This document shows, piece after piece, positions 1-6,836 of a stretch of 7,496 bases of DNA. Origin of the DNA: Opitutia bacterium UBA977 (lineage in GTDB: Bacteria; Verrucomicrobiota; Verrucomicrobiia; Opitutales; Coraliomargaritaceae). The notes under the pieces were generated by a model, which saw only the letters and a program-made list of their open reading frames with translations, was not told where the DNA came from and made no database searches. A program made the translations under genes and the position numbers. Within the stretch, counting starts at the first letter, position 1. Every line of letters begins with the position of its first letter. The DNA lies in assembly GCA_002292345.1 (NCBI GenBank), contig DBBT01000117.1, positions 1 through 7,496 of the forward strand, read 5' to 3'.

Positions 1-407
1 CGCGTTGCAGGAGTGGCCGCGTGGAGACTATTCTCAAGAAGTTGTTGGACGTCGGCAGCCTCATTCAGGGTGTCGGATAGCAACAGATAGTCGTATGTCT
101 GATCAAAGGTTGCGGTCTCGCCGGCTGCGCAGGCGAATTGCCCCTCTGGCAGGTTTCGTTTCGCGGCGTTGACTTGCTCCTCGACCAGATCGATGCCGGC
201 GAGCGAACGATTTGGTAGGTGTTGAAGTAGCTCGCCTGAACCGCAGCCGATTTCAAGCACACTGCTGGCCTCGGGGATTAGAAAGCGATAGTAGTTCCCC
301 AAGATGCGGCGATAGGCTTTGCTCCATGTACTTGTAGGGCGTAGCTCGGTATAGTGCGATTTGAGGCGGCTCCATGTGAGCTCGAGGATTTTTGAAGTCG
401 TGGGCAT
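1..407 (-). CDS. Class I SAM-dependent methyltransferase, N-terminal part (cut by left window edge)
   Basis: The reading frame is open from ATG at 407 to the window edge, about 135 residues, and the C-terminal part is missing. A TAG lies in frame two codons upstream, so this ATG is the first possible start. Seen: a helical lead (residues 1-45), then the Rossmann SAM-binding motif I VLEIGCGSG (50-58), the acidic residue ending strand 2 in GIDL (D73), and the strand-4 region YDYLLLSD (105-112). Family knowledge: this pattern (YRFL, then VLEIGCG, then a D-YLLLSD strand) resembles methyltransferase domains fused to a family-2 glycosyltransferase, but the part that would show a fusion lies outside the window. 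The methyl acceptor cannot be read from the sequence. It is divergent from the sugar kinase gene, with 131 bp between the two starts. No clear Shine-Dalgarno is seen. The methyltransferase fold is fairly certain; the substrate is unknown. Confidence 0.85.
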   Translation of the reverse strand, partial: MPTTSKILELTWSRLKSHYTELRPTSTWSKAYRRILGNYYRFLIPEASSVLEIGCGSGELLQHLPNRSLAGIDLVEEQVNAAKRNLPEGQFACAAGETATFDQTYDYLLLSDTLNEAADVQQLLENSLHAATPAT

Positions 408-500
408 GGTCTATCTGTTAGATCATGAAGTCTCGCGCAGGTCGATTGTGATTTTTCGCTAAGACGGATAAGAGGCTGTATCGCCAGTTTAAAGATGGGG

Positions 501-529
501 TTGCGTGGAAGTCAGGTGGGCTTAATTAT
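501..529 (+). promoter_or_regulatory. Putative promoter of the PfkB-family kinase gene
   Basis: A -35-like TTGCGT (501-506), a 17-bp spacer and a -10-like AATTAT (524-529) lie in an AT-rich stretch just before the ATG at 539. Initiation would fall around 536-539, on or next to the start codon. No Shine-Dalgarno lies at a usable distance (the nearest G-rich patch, GGTGGG, is about 18 nt from the ATG), which fits a leaderless message. Both boxes are imperfect, so this is a weak prediction. Confidence 0.3.
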
Positions 530-530
530 A
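525..530 (-). promoter_or_regulatory. Possible -10 box for the divergent methyltransferase gene
   Basis: On the minus strand this segment reads TATAAT, a perfect -10 hexamer. A matching -35 at 16-18 bp would lie inside the start of the kinase gene and is poor (TGATAC). If used, the methyltransferase message would have a leader of about 110 nt and the two divergent promoters would overlap. It may simply be a by-product of the AT-rich segment. Confidence 0.2.
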
Positions 531-538
531 TAAACATT

Positions 539-1513
539 ATGTCTGTGGTATCACCTATTGTTACAATTACTTTAAATCCTGCTATCGATCAGACGGTTTT
601 TGTCGATCAGTTGGTTCCGGGTTCGGTGCATCGGGTGAGACAGTCGCGCCGACAAGCGGGAGGTAAAGGAGTGAATGTGGCGACGATGTTGGCACTCGGT
701 GGTGCGGAAGTGGTAGCTTCGGGTTTTTTAGGAGATGCCAATGCCACGATCTTTGAGCAACACTTCAGTAAATATGGTGTGTGCGATGCATTTATTCGTG
801 TCCAAGGCGAAACACGAACGGGTATCAAGCTCGTGGATGCGGGGATAAATGAAACGACTGATTTAAATATGGTCGGAGCTGCGCCGACTGTCGAGCAGTG
901 CGCTGCGCTTCGAAGCCAGCTACTAGACTTGGCTGAGCCAGGGCGCTGGTTTTTGATTGCGGGGAGTCTGCCTGACGGAATTGAGCCTCGATTTGTGGCC
1001 GAATTAATCGAGGCCTTGCGTGCAACTGGGGCAAAGATAGCAGTCGATAGTAGTGGCGCCGCACTGAAGGCGGCGGTGGCGGCGGGAGTCGATTTGATCA
1101 AGCCGAATGAACATGAATTGGCGGAGTTGTTGGGCGTGGAGCTAAAAGGTTTTGATGCAATTGTAGCTGCGACGCGGCGACTGAGCAAAGACCATATCCC
1201 GAATTTAATCGTCTCGATGGGTAGTCAAGGCGCGTTGTTTCAGACGGCTGATGCCGAGCTGTTGGTGCGTGCACCGAAGCTAAATGTGGTCAGTACTGTG
1301 GGTGCTGGGGATGCGCTGCTGGCGGGCTACTTACACGGTCAGCAATTGGGTGAATCACTCGAAGACTGTGCGCGACGTGCGACGGCGTATGCATGGAGTC
1401 GGCTGGAGTCGCTCGTGCCGATGCTTCCGCAGGGAAATGAATTAAATGAGCGATTGAATCGAATTAGCGTTCGAAAGCTTGATTCATCAGTGCGCCCTGT
1501 GCTGGACTGTTAA
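539..1513 (+). CDS. pfkB: PfkB-family hexose-phosphate kinase, 1-phosphofructokinase (FruK) type
   Basis: Predicted to transfer phosphate from ATP to a sugar phosphate in the cytosol, most likely fructose-1-phosphate to fructose-1,6-bisphosphate. The 324 residues fit the ribokinase-fold PfkB family (about 310-330). Seen: the N-terminal strand TLNPAID (11-17), PfkB signature 1 AGGKGVNVA (40-48), the substrate-side GETRTGIK (90-97), AGSLPDG (141-147), KPNEHEL (188-194), the nucleotide-site SMGSQGA (226-232), and signature 2 with the anion hole and catalytic base STVGAGD (252-258, D258). All expected catalytic elements are present. The start at 539 gives the typical family N-terminus; no Shine-Dalgarno is seen. 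No fructose PTS component, sugar regulator or aldolase is beside it, so the substrate could also be tagatose-6-phosphate or fructose-6-phosphate. Family is near certain; exact substrate is moderate. Confidence 0.93.
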   Translation: MSVVSPIVTITLNPAIDQTVFVDQLVPGSVHRVRQSRRQAGGKGVNVATMLALGGAEVVASGFLGDANATIFEQHFSKYGVCDAFIRVQGETRTGIKLVDAGINETTDLNMVGAAPTVEQCAALRSQLLDLAEPGRWFLIAGSLPDGIEPRFVAELIEALRATGAKIAVDSSGAALKAAVAAGVDLIKPNEHELAELLGVELKGFDAIVAATRRLSKDHIPNLIVSMGSQGALFQTADAELLVRAPKLNVVSTVGAGDALLAGYLHGQQLGESLEDCARRATAYAWSRLESLVPMLPQGNELNERLNRISVRKLDSSVRPVLDC

Positions 1514-1748
1514 TCGCAATGTGGATTCATTTAAGCTGTAAATCTTGTTGATTGAACTAAAGGCGCGGAATTGCTCAGTGGCGTCTGTAGGGTAGTACTA
1601 AACCACGGTTTAAAAATGATATATAGCGTTTCAGCGCTGCCTGCGGAGAGACTCTATTGGGGTGGCTGAGCACAAGTACAGAAATCTGGATTAATTGTAA
1701 AAATAAGTAGGTTTACATTTCTAAAGAGTACAATATTAGTGAGTTAAT
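1514..1748. other. Non-coding gap upstream of the H-NOX operon
   Basis: These 235 bp show no plausible gene and no strong intrinsic terminator for the kinase gene. The first half has mixed composition. The last 70 bp are AT-rich and should hold the H-NOX promoter. A -10-like TACAAT (1729-1734) lies 14 bp before the ATG but has no good -35 partner. An alternative pair is TTAATT (1691-1696), a 17-bp spacer and TACATT (1714-1719). A 14-bp dyad at 1599-1612 is listed separately. Confidence 0.5.
1599..1612. promoter_or_regulatory. 14-bp dyad, possible operator upstream of the H-NOX gene
   Basis: TAAACC and GGTTTA form perfect 6-bp arms around a 2-bp centre (AC). The 2-nt centre rules out an RNA hairpin, so a dimeric DNA-binding protein is the only evident use. 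It lies about 140 bp upstream of the H-NOX start and about 90 bp after the kinase gene stop. No known NO-regulator consensus (NsrR, NorR, FNR/DNR) is matched well. Confidence 0.25.
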
Positions 1749-2294
1749 ATGAAGGGATTAATATTCACAGAATTTCTCGAGATGGTTGAATTGAAATTTG
1801 GTTATGAGGTCTTCGATCGAGTGACTTCGTTGCCATCATTGAAAAACCACGGTGCCTATACTTCAGTCGGGAACTACCCGCACGGTGAAATGCTTAAGAT
1901 GATTGATGAGCTGCATGGTGCAGTCGATTTACCACATAAGGCGTTGATTTTAGCATTTGCTGAATGGTTATTTGGTGTCTTCATCAAGGTGCATCCGGAG
2001 TTTTTTGAGCATATTGATAACTCGTTCGACTTTCTAAATGGTATTGAAACTGTAATTCACAGTGAGGTTCGGCGCCTGTATCCGGATGCGCGGTTGCCGG
2101 ACTTCGAGTGTGAGCGTCGCAGTGAGAATGAACTTATCATGGATTATTCGTCGTGGCGTCCGTTTGCTGATTTAGCGGAAGGCTTGATCCTTGCCTCGAG
2201 TGCCCATTTTAAAGAAAAAATTGAAGTGATCCATGAACCTGGCCCCACAGATGACGGTCGCAGCGCTCGGTTTATCCTTAGAAGGCTACCGTAG
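1749..2294 (+). CDS. hnoX: H-NOX (haem NO-binding, HNOB) sensor protein
   Basis: A stand-alone cytosolic haem sensor that binds NO and regulates a partner kinase. The 181 residues match the usual length of bacterial H-NOX proteins, and the MKG start is typical; a TGA lies in frame two codons upstream, fixing the ATG. Seen: GAYTSVGNYPHGEM (35-48), LFGVF (74-78), the proximal haem ligand H104 in IHSEVRRLYPDA (103-114), P117 at the position of the haem-distorting Pro115 of the Caldanaerobacter (Thermoanaerobacter) tengcongensis protein, and the propionate-binding YxSxR as Y133/S135/R137, followed by PFADLAEGL. By ungapped comparison after YxSxR, L142 occupies the place of distal Tyr140 of that O2-binding protein, which predicts NO selectivity and exclusion of O2. 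The stop is 6 bp before the histidine kinase ATG, so the two are almost certainly co-transcribed and partners. Translation signals are weak (GTGAG at 1738-1742). Confidence 0.95.
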   Translation: MKGLIFTEFLEMVELKFGYEVFDRVTSLPSLKNHGAYTSVGNYPHGEMLKMIDELHGAVDLPHKALILAFAEWLFGVFIKVHPEFFEHIDNSFDFLNGIETVIHSEVRRLYPDARLPDFECERRSENELIMDYSSWRPFADLAEGLILASSAHFKEKIEVIHEPGPTDDGRSARFILRRLP

Positions 2295-2300
2295 TCTGAT

Positions 2301-5300
2301 ATGTCAGAGCCGCCCCTTAGCCAAGAAGTTTTTGAGCGTCTATTGAAGCGTGAGCGTAGCTCACGTAAGGAGGCAGAGCGCTTACTTGACCAGAAATCTG
2401 TTGAGCTCTACCACACCAATGTGAGTTTGCGTGCACTGGCGGACGAACTTGAGTTGCGCGTGCAGAAACGCACGGCTGAGTTAGAGTCCGAGCGTAATCG
2501 AGCAGTTGCCTCGTCCGAAGCCCTTCGAGCGAGCGAGCGCCGTTTTACCGATGTTGCCAATATTGTCGGTGAATATCTATGGGAGTTAGATGCAGACTTC
2601 TGTTTTACTTCTGTTACAGACCAAGTAGAAGCGGTGCTTGGTTATGCCGAGAAGGATTTGGTCGGCCGTTCGTTTCTTGATTACATGCCGCCTGACGATG
2701 CGGTGCAAATGCGCAAGGCTTTGAAGGCTGCGGAGACGGAGGGTCAAGTGTTTACCAAGCTAGCACACCGTGCTTTAACGATCGACGGCGAAGTGGTTTG
2801 GCAGCGTAGTAGCGGAGCGTTGAGTTTGGATGCCTCTGGTCGCGTCACAATTATCCGAGGGGCCAGCTTGGATGTGTCCGAGCAAGAGCGTTCAAAAGAG
2901 CAAATGCAGCAACTTGTAATTGCTTTGCAGCATGCTAGCGAGGCGATCGTCATGACGAGCCATGCAGGTGCGATATTATTTGCGAATGATTCGTGTGCGA
3001 GGATGTTTGCTTATTCAGGTCGGGAGCGCTTGATTGGTTCTCCTTGGCAACAGCTTTATGCGCCCGCCGAGGCGCAGAGATTTGAAGCAGAACTAGCCAC
3101 GAAATTAGAAGTGGGCGATGGCTTTAGCGGCGAGGGGACTGGACTCCGCCAGGATGGCACTAAATTTCCAGTGCACTTTTCTTTTAATCGTTTGCCAAAT
3201 GGTGATCTGCTATGGATCTGCCGTGATGAGTCCGAGCGTTTGAGCACACTCATGAGTTTGCAGACGCAGAATTCGTTATTAACTGCACTGATTGACAATA
3301 TACGAGTTGGTGTGATGTTTGAAGATGCATCTGCACAGCGGGGTCTATTGTTTAATCAAACGATTGCGCGAGCCCTAGGGCTTGATCGAGCTGCATTTGA
3401 GGGCTTACAGCGGGCTAACCCACTATTTAATCAGTTACGCCCGCGCTGTCATTCAGCCTCTTCTAAGGCAGTGTTGGAGCAACTGATCGAGCTAAAGGAT
3501 GCGCGTTATAATATGCTGCTCGATCTTGATCAAGATACCTACTTAGTGATCGATCGGATTCCCGTATATGTAGGCGCAATCTACCGAGGTGCGCTCTGGA
3601 CGATTCGTGATGTTAGTGAACAAAAACGCCATGAACGAGACATGCTGGAAGCACGACATAGTGCCGAAGCGGGTGATCGTGCCAAATCGACTTTTCTTGC
3701 CAATATGAGTCACGAAATTCGCACACCGCTCAACGGTATCTGTGGAATGGCACGTATTCTAGCTGAGGCCTCTTTAGATCATGACGCTTTTGAGCAGGTG
3801 CGGGCCATCCAAGTCAGTGCGGATTCATTGTTGCATGTGCTTAACGATATTCTCGATTTTGCAAAAGTTGAAGCAGGGCAAGTGGATCTTGAGATCGTTG
3901 ATTTTGATTTCGCTCAAGTATTAGATTCGGTCTTTACGGTGTTGCATGGGCAGGCTACTGAGAAGCAACTACGCTTCGACTTTATTTACCCGGATGTAGA
4001 CATCTGCATGCTCAAGGGGGATCCTAGACGTTTGAGTGAAGTTTTATTTAATTTGATCGGCAACGCAATTAAGTTTACCGCAACAGGAGGGATCACAGTT
4101 GTTTCGCGTATTGTCTCTGAAGTAGACGATTCTCTGAGTTTGAAGCTAAGTATCAGTGATACTGGAATTGGCATCAGTGCGGAAGAGATGGAGCACGTCT
4201 TCAAGCCGTTTAATCAGGCGGACTCATCGATTAGTCGTCGCTTCGGTGGTAGTGGTTTAGGCTTATCTATTTGTCGTGACCTAATACAGCTGATGGGCGG
4301 CACGCTGAGTGTCGAATCTAAGCTTGAAAAAGGATCAGAATTTATTGTCGAGCTTCCCTTTGTTCGTAGCGATTCTACACTTGGATCTTCTAGTGTTGAG
4401 CAGGTGCTTGACTGTCCCGTCTTTATTGTGACCGCTTCAGATGATTTTTATCGTGTGGTCAAAACTATGTTTGCCTATACGGGAAAGCGATTGGTGCGTG
4501 TGCGTGATGCTGCCGAAGTGCGCACGCAACTAGAGTCTTGCCCAACTGATGCGGTCTTGCTGCTGGATCGTGCGCAGCAGCGAGACTACGACATGACAGA
4601 GGATTGTGACTTAAAGTGCCCGATGCCCGAGGGGCTCAAGCGAGTTTTAATTTTGGATACGATTACTGACGAAAACTTGAGCGGTGCATTTCTATTGGTG
4701 TATCCATTTTCAAGATACAAATTACTAAATACTATTTATACGCAGTTGGGTCTGCAGTTTCCTAAGGAGCTCTTTCAGGGATATACTCCGCAGCCATTGA
4801 GTGAAGTCGATCTCAGTGGACTACGGATTCTATTGGCTGAGGATAATGCCATTAATCAGAAGGTGACGTGTATTACGATCGAGCGCTATGGGGCTGTTGT
4901 GGATGTCGCAGGAAATGGTCGCGAAGCGCTCGAAATGGTCGAGCGCTTCGAATATGATTTAATCTTAATGGATATTCGTATGCCTGAGATGGACGGAGAA
5001 GAGGCCTGCTTGCGTATCCGCTCGCGTGGTATGACACTTCCGATTTATGCGCTCACTGCAGATGCGATGAAAGGGGCTCGTGAACGTTTCATTCAAGCCG
5101 GAATGAATGGCTATCTGAGTAAGCCGCTGGTCGAGGCTGATCTAGTGAATCTACTTATAAATAATGAAAATGTAAAGGTGGCCAATGATGTGGCGGCGAG
5201 GGCGAATGAAGATATTGAGGAACTTGTTGTGCCTAATGCTCAGGCCTTTGCTAATAAGTTATGGGAGGAAGCGCGTGAGTTGCCAGTCTTGGTGCTGCAA

Positions 5301-5630
5301 GAATTTCATGATTTACTCGATGGAGAGCAGGCACTCGCGCACACATTATTACTCGAATTCAATGATTTCGCAATCGACTGCGCTCAGGAGGCAGTGGTTG
5401 GCCTCGCTGCTGGCGATTTGAATCTCGCAAGTAGCCGTTTTCATAAGTTAGCCGGGTCTGCGGCAACGATTTGTGCGAAGCAAGCGAGTGCTTCTTTCTT
5501 GAGCCTTGAGCACAGTTTACTGGCAGAGCCAGCCGATGAAGCTAGCTGTAAAACCCGAATTTCTGAGTGTATGGATCGATTGCATACACTGTGTGCTGAA
5601 ATTAAGATAATTGCAGCAAGTGATGAATGA
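2301..5630 (+). CDS. H-NOX-associated hybrid histidine kinase (PAS x3, HisKA, HATPase, REC-like, REC, HPt)
   Basis: A cytosolic multi-step phosphorelay kinase of 1109 residues, with no signal peptide or membrane segment seen. Domains in order: N-terminal coiled coil (about 8-80), common in kinases that take input from a separate protein; PAS with PAC-like end (81-193); second PAS (about 201-312); a divergent third PAS-like module (about 318-440); HisKA with phospho-acceptor H471 in SHEIRTPLNG (470-479); HATPase with N box NLIGNAIKF (584-592), G1 DTGIGIS (620-626) and G2 GGSGLGLS (649-656); a degenerate receiver (about 705-817); a canonical receiver (about 841-952) with acidic pair E847/D848, phospho-acceptor D891 in LMDIRMPEMDG, T919 and K941; and an HPt domain with H1048 in FHKLAGSAA. 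The predicted path is H471 to D891 to H1048 to a regulator encoded elsewhere. The partner H-NOX gene ends 6 bp upstream, so NO binding there probably controls autophosphorylation. No Shine-Dalgarno is obvious, so translational coupling is likely. Sensory ligands of the PAS domains are unknown. Confidence 0.95.
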   Translation: MSEPPLSQEVFERLLKRERSSRKEAERLLDQKSVELYHTNVSLRALADELELRVQKRTAELESERNRAVASSEALRASERRFTDVANIVGEYLWELDADFCFTSVTDQVEAVLGYAEKDLVGRSFLDYMPPDDAVQMRKALKAAETEGQVFTKLAHRALTIDGEVVWQRSSGALSLDASGRVTIIRGASLDVSEQERSKEQMQQLVIALQHASEAIVMTSHAGAILFANDSCARMFAYSGRERLIGSPWQQLYAPAEAQRFEAELATKLEVGDGFSGEGTGLRQDGTKFPVHFSFNRLPNGDLLWICRDESERLSTLMSLQTQNSLLTALIDNIRVGVMFEDASAQRGLLFNQTIARALGLDRAAFEGLQRANPLFNQLRPRCHSASSKAVLEQLIELKDARYNMLLDLDQDTYLVIDRIPVYVGAIYRGALWTIRDVSEQKRHERDMLEARHSAEAGDRAKSTFLANMSHEIRTPLNGICGMARILAEASLDHDAFEQVRAIQVSADSLLHVLNDILDFAKVEAGQVDLEIVDFDFAQVLDSVFTVLHGQATEKQLRFDFIYPDVDICMLKGDPRRLSEVLFNLIGNAIKFTATGGITVVSRIVSEVDDSLSLKLSISDTGIGISAEEMEHVFKPFNQADSSISRRFGGSGLGLSICRDLIQLMGGTLSVESKLEKGSEFIVELPFVRSDSTLGSSSVEQVLDCPVFIVTASDDFYRVVKTMFAYTGKRLVRVRDAAEVRTQLESCPTDAVLLLDRAQQRDYDMTEDCDLKCPMPEGLKRVLILDTITDENLSGAFLLVYPFSRYKLLNTIYTQLGLQFPKELFQGYTPQPLSEVDLSGLRILLAEDNAINQKVTCITIERYGAVVDVAGNGREALEMVERFEYDLILMDIRMPEMDGEEACLRIRSRGMTLPIYALTADAMKGARERFIQAGMNGYLSKPLVEADLVNLLINNENVKVANDVAARANEDIEELVVPNAQAFANKLWEEARELPVLVLQEFHDLLDGEQALAHTLLLEFNDFAIDCAQEAVVGLAAGDLNLASSRFHKLAGSAATICAKQASASFLSLEHSLLAEPADEASCKTRISECMDRLHTLCAEIKIIAASDE
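4922..4950 (+). repeat. Perfect 12-bp inverted repeat (hairpin) inside the kinase receiver coding region
   Basis: Arms CGAAGCGCTCGA (4922-4933) and TCGAGCGCTTCG (4939-4950) are exact reverse complements around a 5-nt loop AATGG. In the mRNA this would be a very stable stem. It encodes the helix before strand 3 of the canonical receiver (about residues 874-883, between the acidic pair and D891). The amino acids there are ordinary for a receiver, so the fold may be a codon-choice accident. No T-run follows, so it is not an intrinsic terminator. Confidence 0.6.
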
Positions 5631-5634
5631 CCCG

Positions 5635-5652
5635 CGCTAGGTCTGGCTAGCG
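5635..5652. terminator. Candidate bidirectional terminator hairpin in the convergent gap
   Basis: CGCTAG (5635-5640) and CTAGCG (5647-5652) form a perfect 6-bp stem with a 6-nt loop GTCTGG. It sits 4 bp after the kinase stop, and its right arm contains the rho stop codon (TAG on the minus strand, 5649-5647). Neither strand has a T-run after the stem, so it is not a canonical intrinsic terminator. Its position between convergent genes is what suggests a termination or 3'-end stabilising role. Confidence 0.35.
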
Positions 5653-6792
5653 ATCGAGTAGCTTTAGGAACTCGTCGTTATTCTTGGTCTGCGTGAAACG
5701 GTCGATCATGATCTCGGCTACGTCTTCAATCTTTTGCCCTGCGAGCGCACGACGCAGAAATTGAGCACCTTCGAGATATTTACCAGACAAGATCAACTCT
5801 TCCTTACGCGTGCCTGATGCATTCAGGTTAATCGCAGGCCAGAGGCGAAGCTCGGCTGCTTTACGATCGAGCACCATTTCCATGTTACCTGTGCCTTTAA
5901 ATTCTTGGAAGATTAGGTCGTCCATTTTACTGCCAGTCTGCACCAGTGCAGTGGCGATGATGGTGAGGCTACCGCCTTCTTCACAATTACGTGCCGCGGA
6001 GAAAAATTGACGTGGCTTTTCCAGTGCACGACTGTCGAGGCCACCAGTCATAGTGCGGCCTCCTTTGCCGGATGCAGCATTGTAGGCGCGAGCTAGGCGA
6101 GTGATGGAGTCGAGTAATAGCACCACGTCTTTGCCTGATTCAACCAGATGCTTGGCACGCTCGATCGCGATCTCGGCGAGGCGCGTGTGATTTGTGATCT
6201 CTTCGTCGTTGGAGGAAGCATAGATCTCGGCATCGACGCTTCGTTTAAAGTCGGTGACTTCTTCGGGGCGCTCGTCGACAAGGAGCACGATGACGTGACA
6301 TTCGGGATGATTCTCTAATACACCGTGAGCAATGTCGTGTAAAATAGTGGTCTTACCCGTACGTGGAGGCGCGACGATGAGTCCGCGTGTGCCTTTACCA
6401 ATCGGGCAAAAAAGATCCATAATGCGCGTTGTGAGGCGACCGTCCTTGGCTTCGAGCTTAAGTTGTTCGTCAGGTGCGATGGAGACCATCTGCTGGAATG
6501 TGTATCGACCTTTACGTTGTTCCATTGTCGCGCCGTCGACTGCGTCAATGAAGTTGACCTTCGGATTTGGGAATCGCTCGTTGCTGATGGCCTGGCCTTC
6601 GATGAAGTGGCCTTGTTTGAGGCGAAAGCGTTTAATCAGTTCGCGTGTAACAAATGGATCGGTCGGCCGAGTTTTGCCATTGCGGGCAGGGTCGAGGAGT
6701 TGGCCAGTTTTATTCGGGAGTATTTCCAGAATGCCTGACACGGCGATTTGATTGTCCTTAGGAGCTTCCTTGGGTGTTGCTTCGTTACTCAT
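5647..6792 (-). CDS. rho: Transcription termination factor Rho
   Basis: Hexameric RNA-dependent ATPase/translocase that ends transcription. From the ATG at 6792 ([10 protein letters not shown]) it has 381 residues, against about 419 in E. coli. Seen: RNA-binding OB-type fold starting GILEIL (20-25), Walker A APPRTGKT (141-148, K147), catalytic glutamate region DERPEEVT (173-180, E174), Walker B LLLDS (225-229, D228), Q-loop region ending TMTGG (247-251), R-loop TGSKMD (286-291, K289) and arginine finger R329 in SGTRKEE. The ATPase core is complete. Odd points: the N-terminal Rho_N helical bundle is missing, and the E. coli GFGF RNA-stacking segment aligns without gaps to K-T-G-Q, so Phe62 and Phe64 are replaced by T29 and Q31, and Tyr80 by F47. 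The frame stays open upstream to a GTG at 6957, but that 55-residue extension does not resemble Rho_N and is rejected as coding. No clear Shine-Dalgarno precedes 6792. It converges on the kinase gene, 16 bp away. Confidence 0.97.
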   Translation of the reverse strand: MSNEATPKEAPKDNQIAVSGILEILPNKTGQLLDPARNGKTRPTDPFVTRELIKRFRLKQGHFIEGQAISNERFPNPKVNFIDAVDGATMEQRKGRYTFQQMVSIAPDEQLKLEAKDGRLTTRIMDLFCPIGKGTRGLIVAPPRTGKTTILHDIAHGVLENHPECHVIVLLVDERPEEVTDFKRSVDAEIYASSNDEEITNHTRLAEIAIERAKHLVESGKDVVLLLDSITRLARAYNAASGKGGRTMTGGLDSRALEKPRQFFSAARNCEEGGSLTIIATALVQTGSKMDDLIFQEFKGTGNMEMVLDRKAAELRLWPAINLNASGTRKEELILSGKYLEGAQFLRRALAGQKIEDVAEIMIDRFTQTKNNDEFLKLLDR

Positions 6793-6836
6793 GTTAGAGT
6801 GCCACGAATGGCTATAGTGTGTCTTTGAGAAAGTGG

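Noticed and set aside
65..262. Short minus-strand open frame inside the methyltransferase region
   Set aside because: It overlaps the clear methyltransferase frame on the same strand, which carries the SAM-binding motif; this one has no recognisable motif.
607..1188. 193-residue open frame antisense to the PfkB-family gene
   Set aside because: A shadow of the kinase coding frame; low-complexity Ser/Ala/Pro-rich translation with no family pattern.
1548..1561. FNR/DNR-like box TTGATTGAACTAAA upstream of the H-NOX operon
   Set aside because: The left half-site is perfect but the right half matches only 3 of 5, and it lies about 190 bp from the start codon next to the previous gene's stop.
1625..1638. 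Small stem AGCG/CGCT as a terminator of the kinase gene
   Set aside because: Only 4 bp of stem with a 6-nt loop, no T-run, and more than 100 bp after the stop codon.
5185..5421. 78-residue plus-strand frame within the kinase gene
   Set aside because: Alternative frame of the receiver-HPt linker and HPt region; the main frame shows a clear HPt motif.
6332..6751. 139-residue plus-strand frame inside rho
   Set aside because: It is antisense to the conserved Rho coding region and shows no domain pattern.
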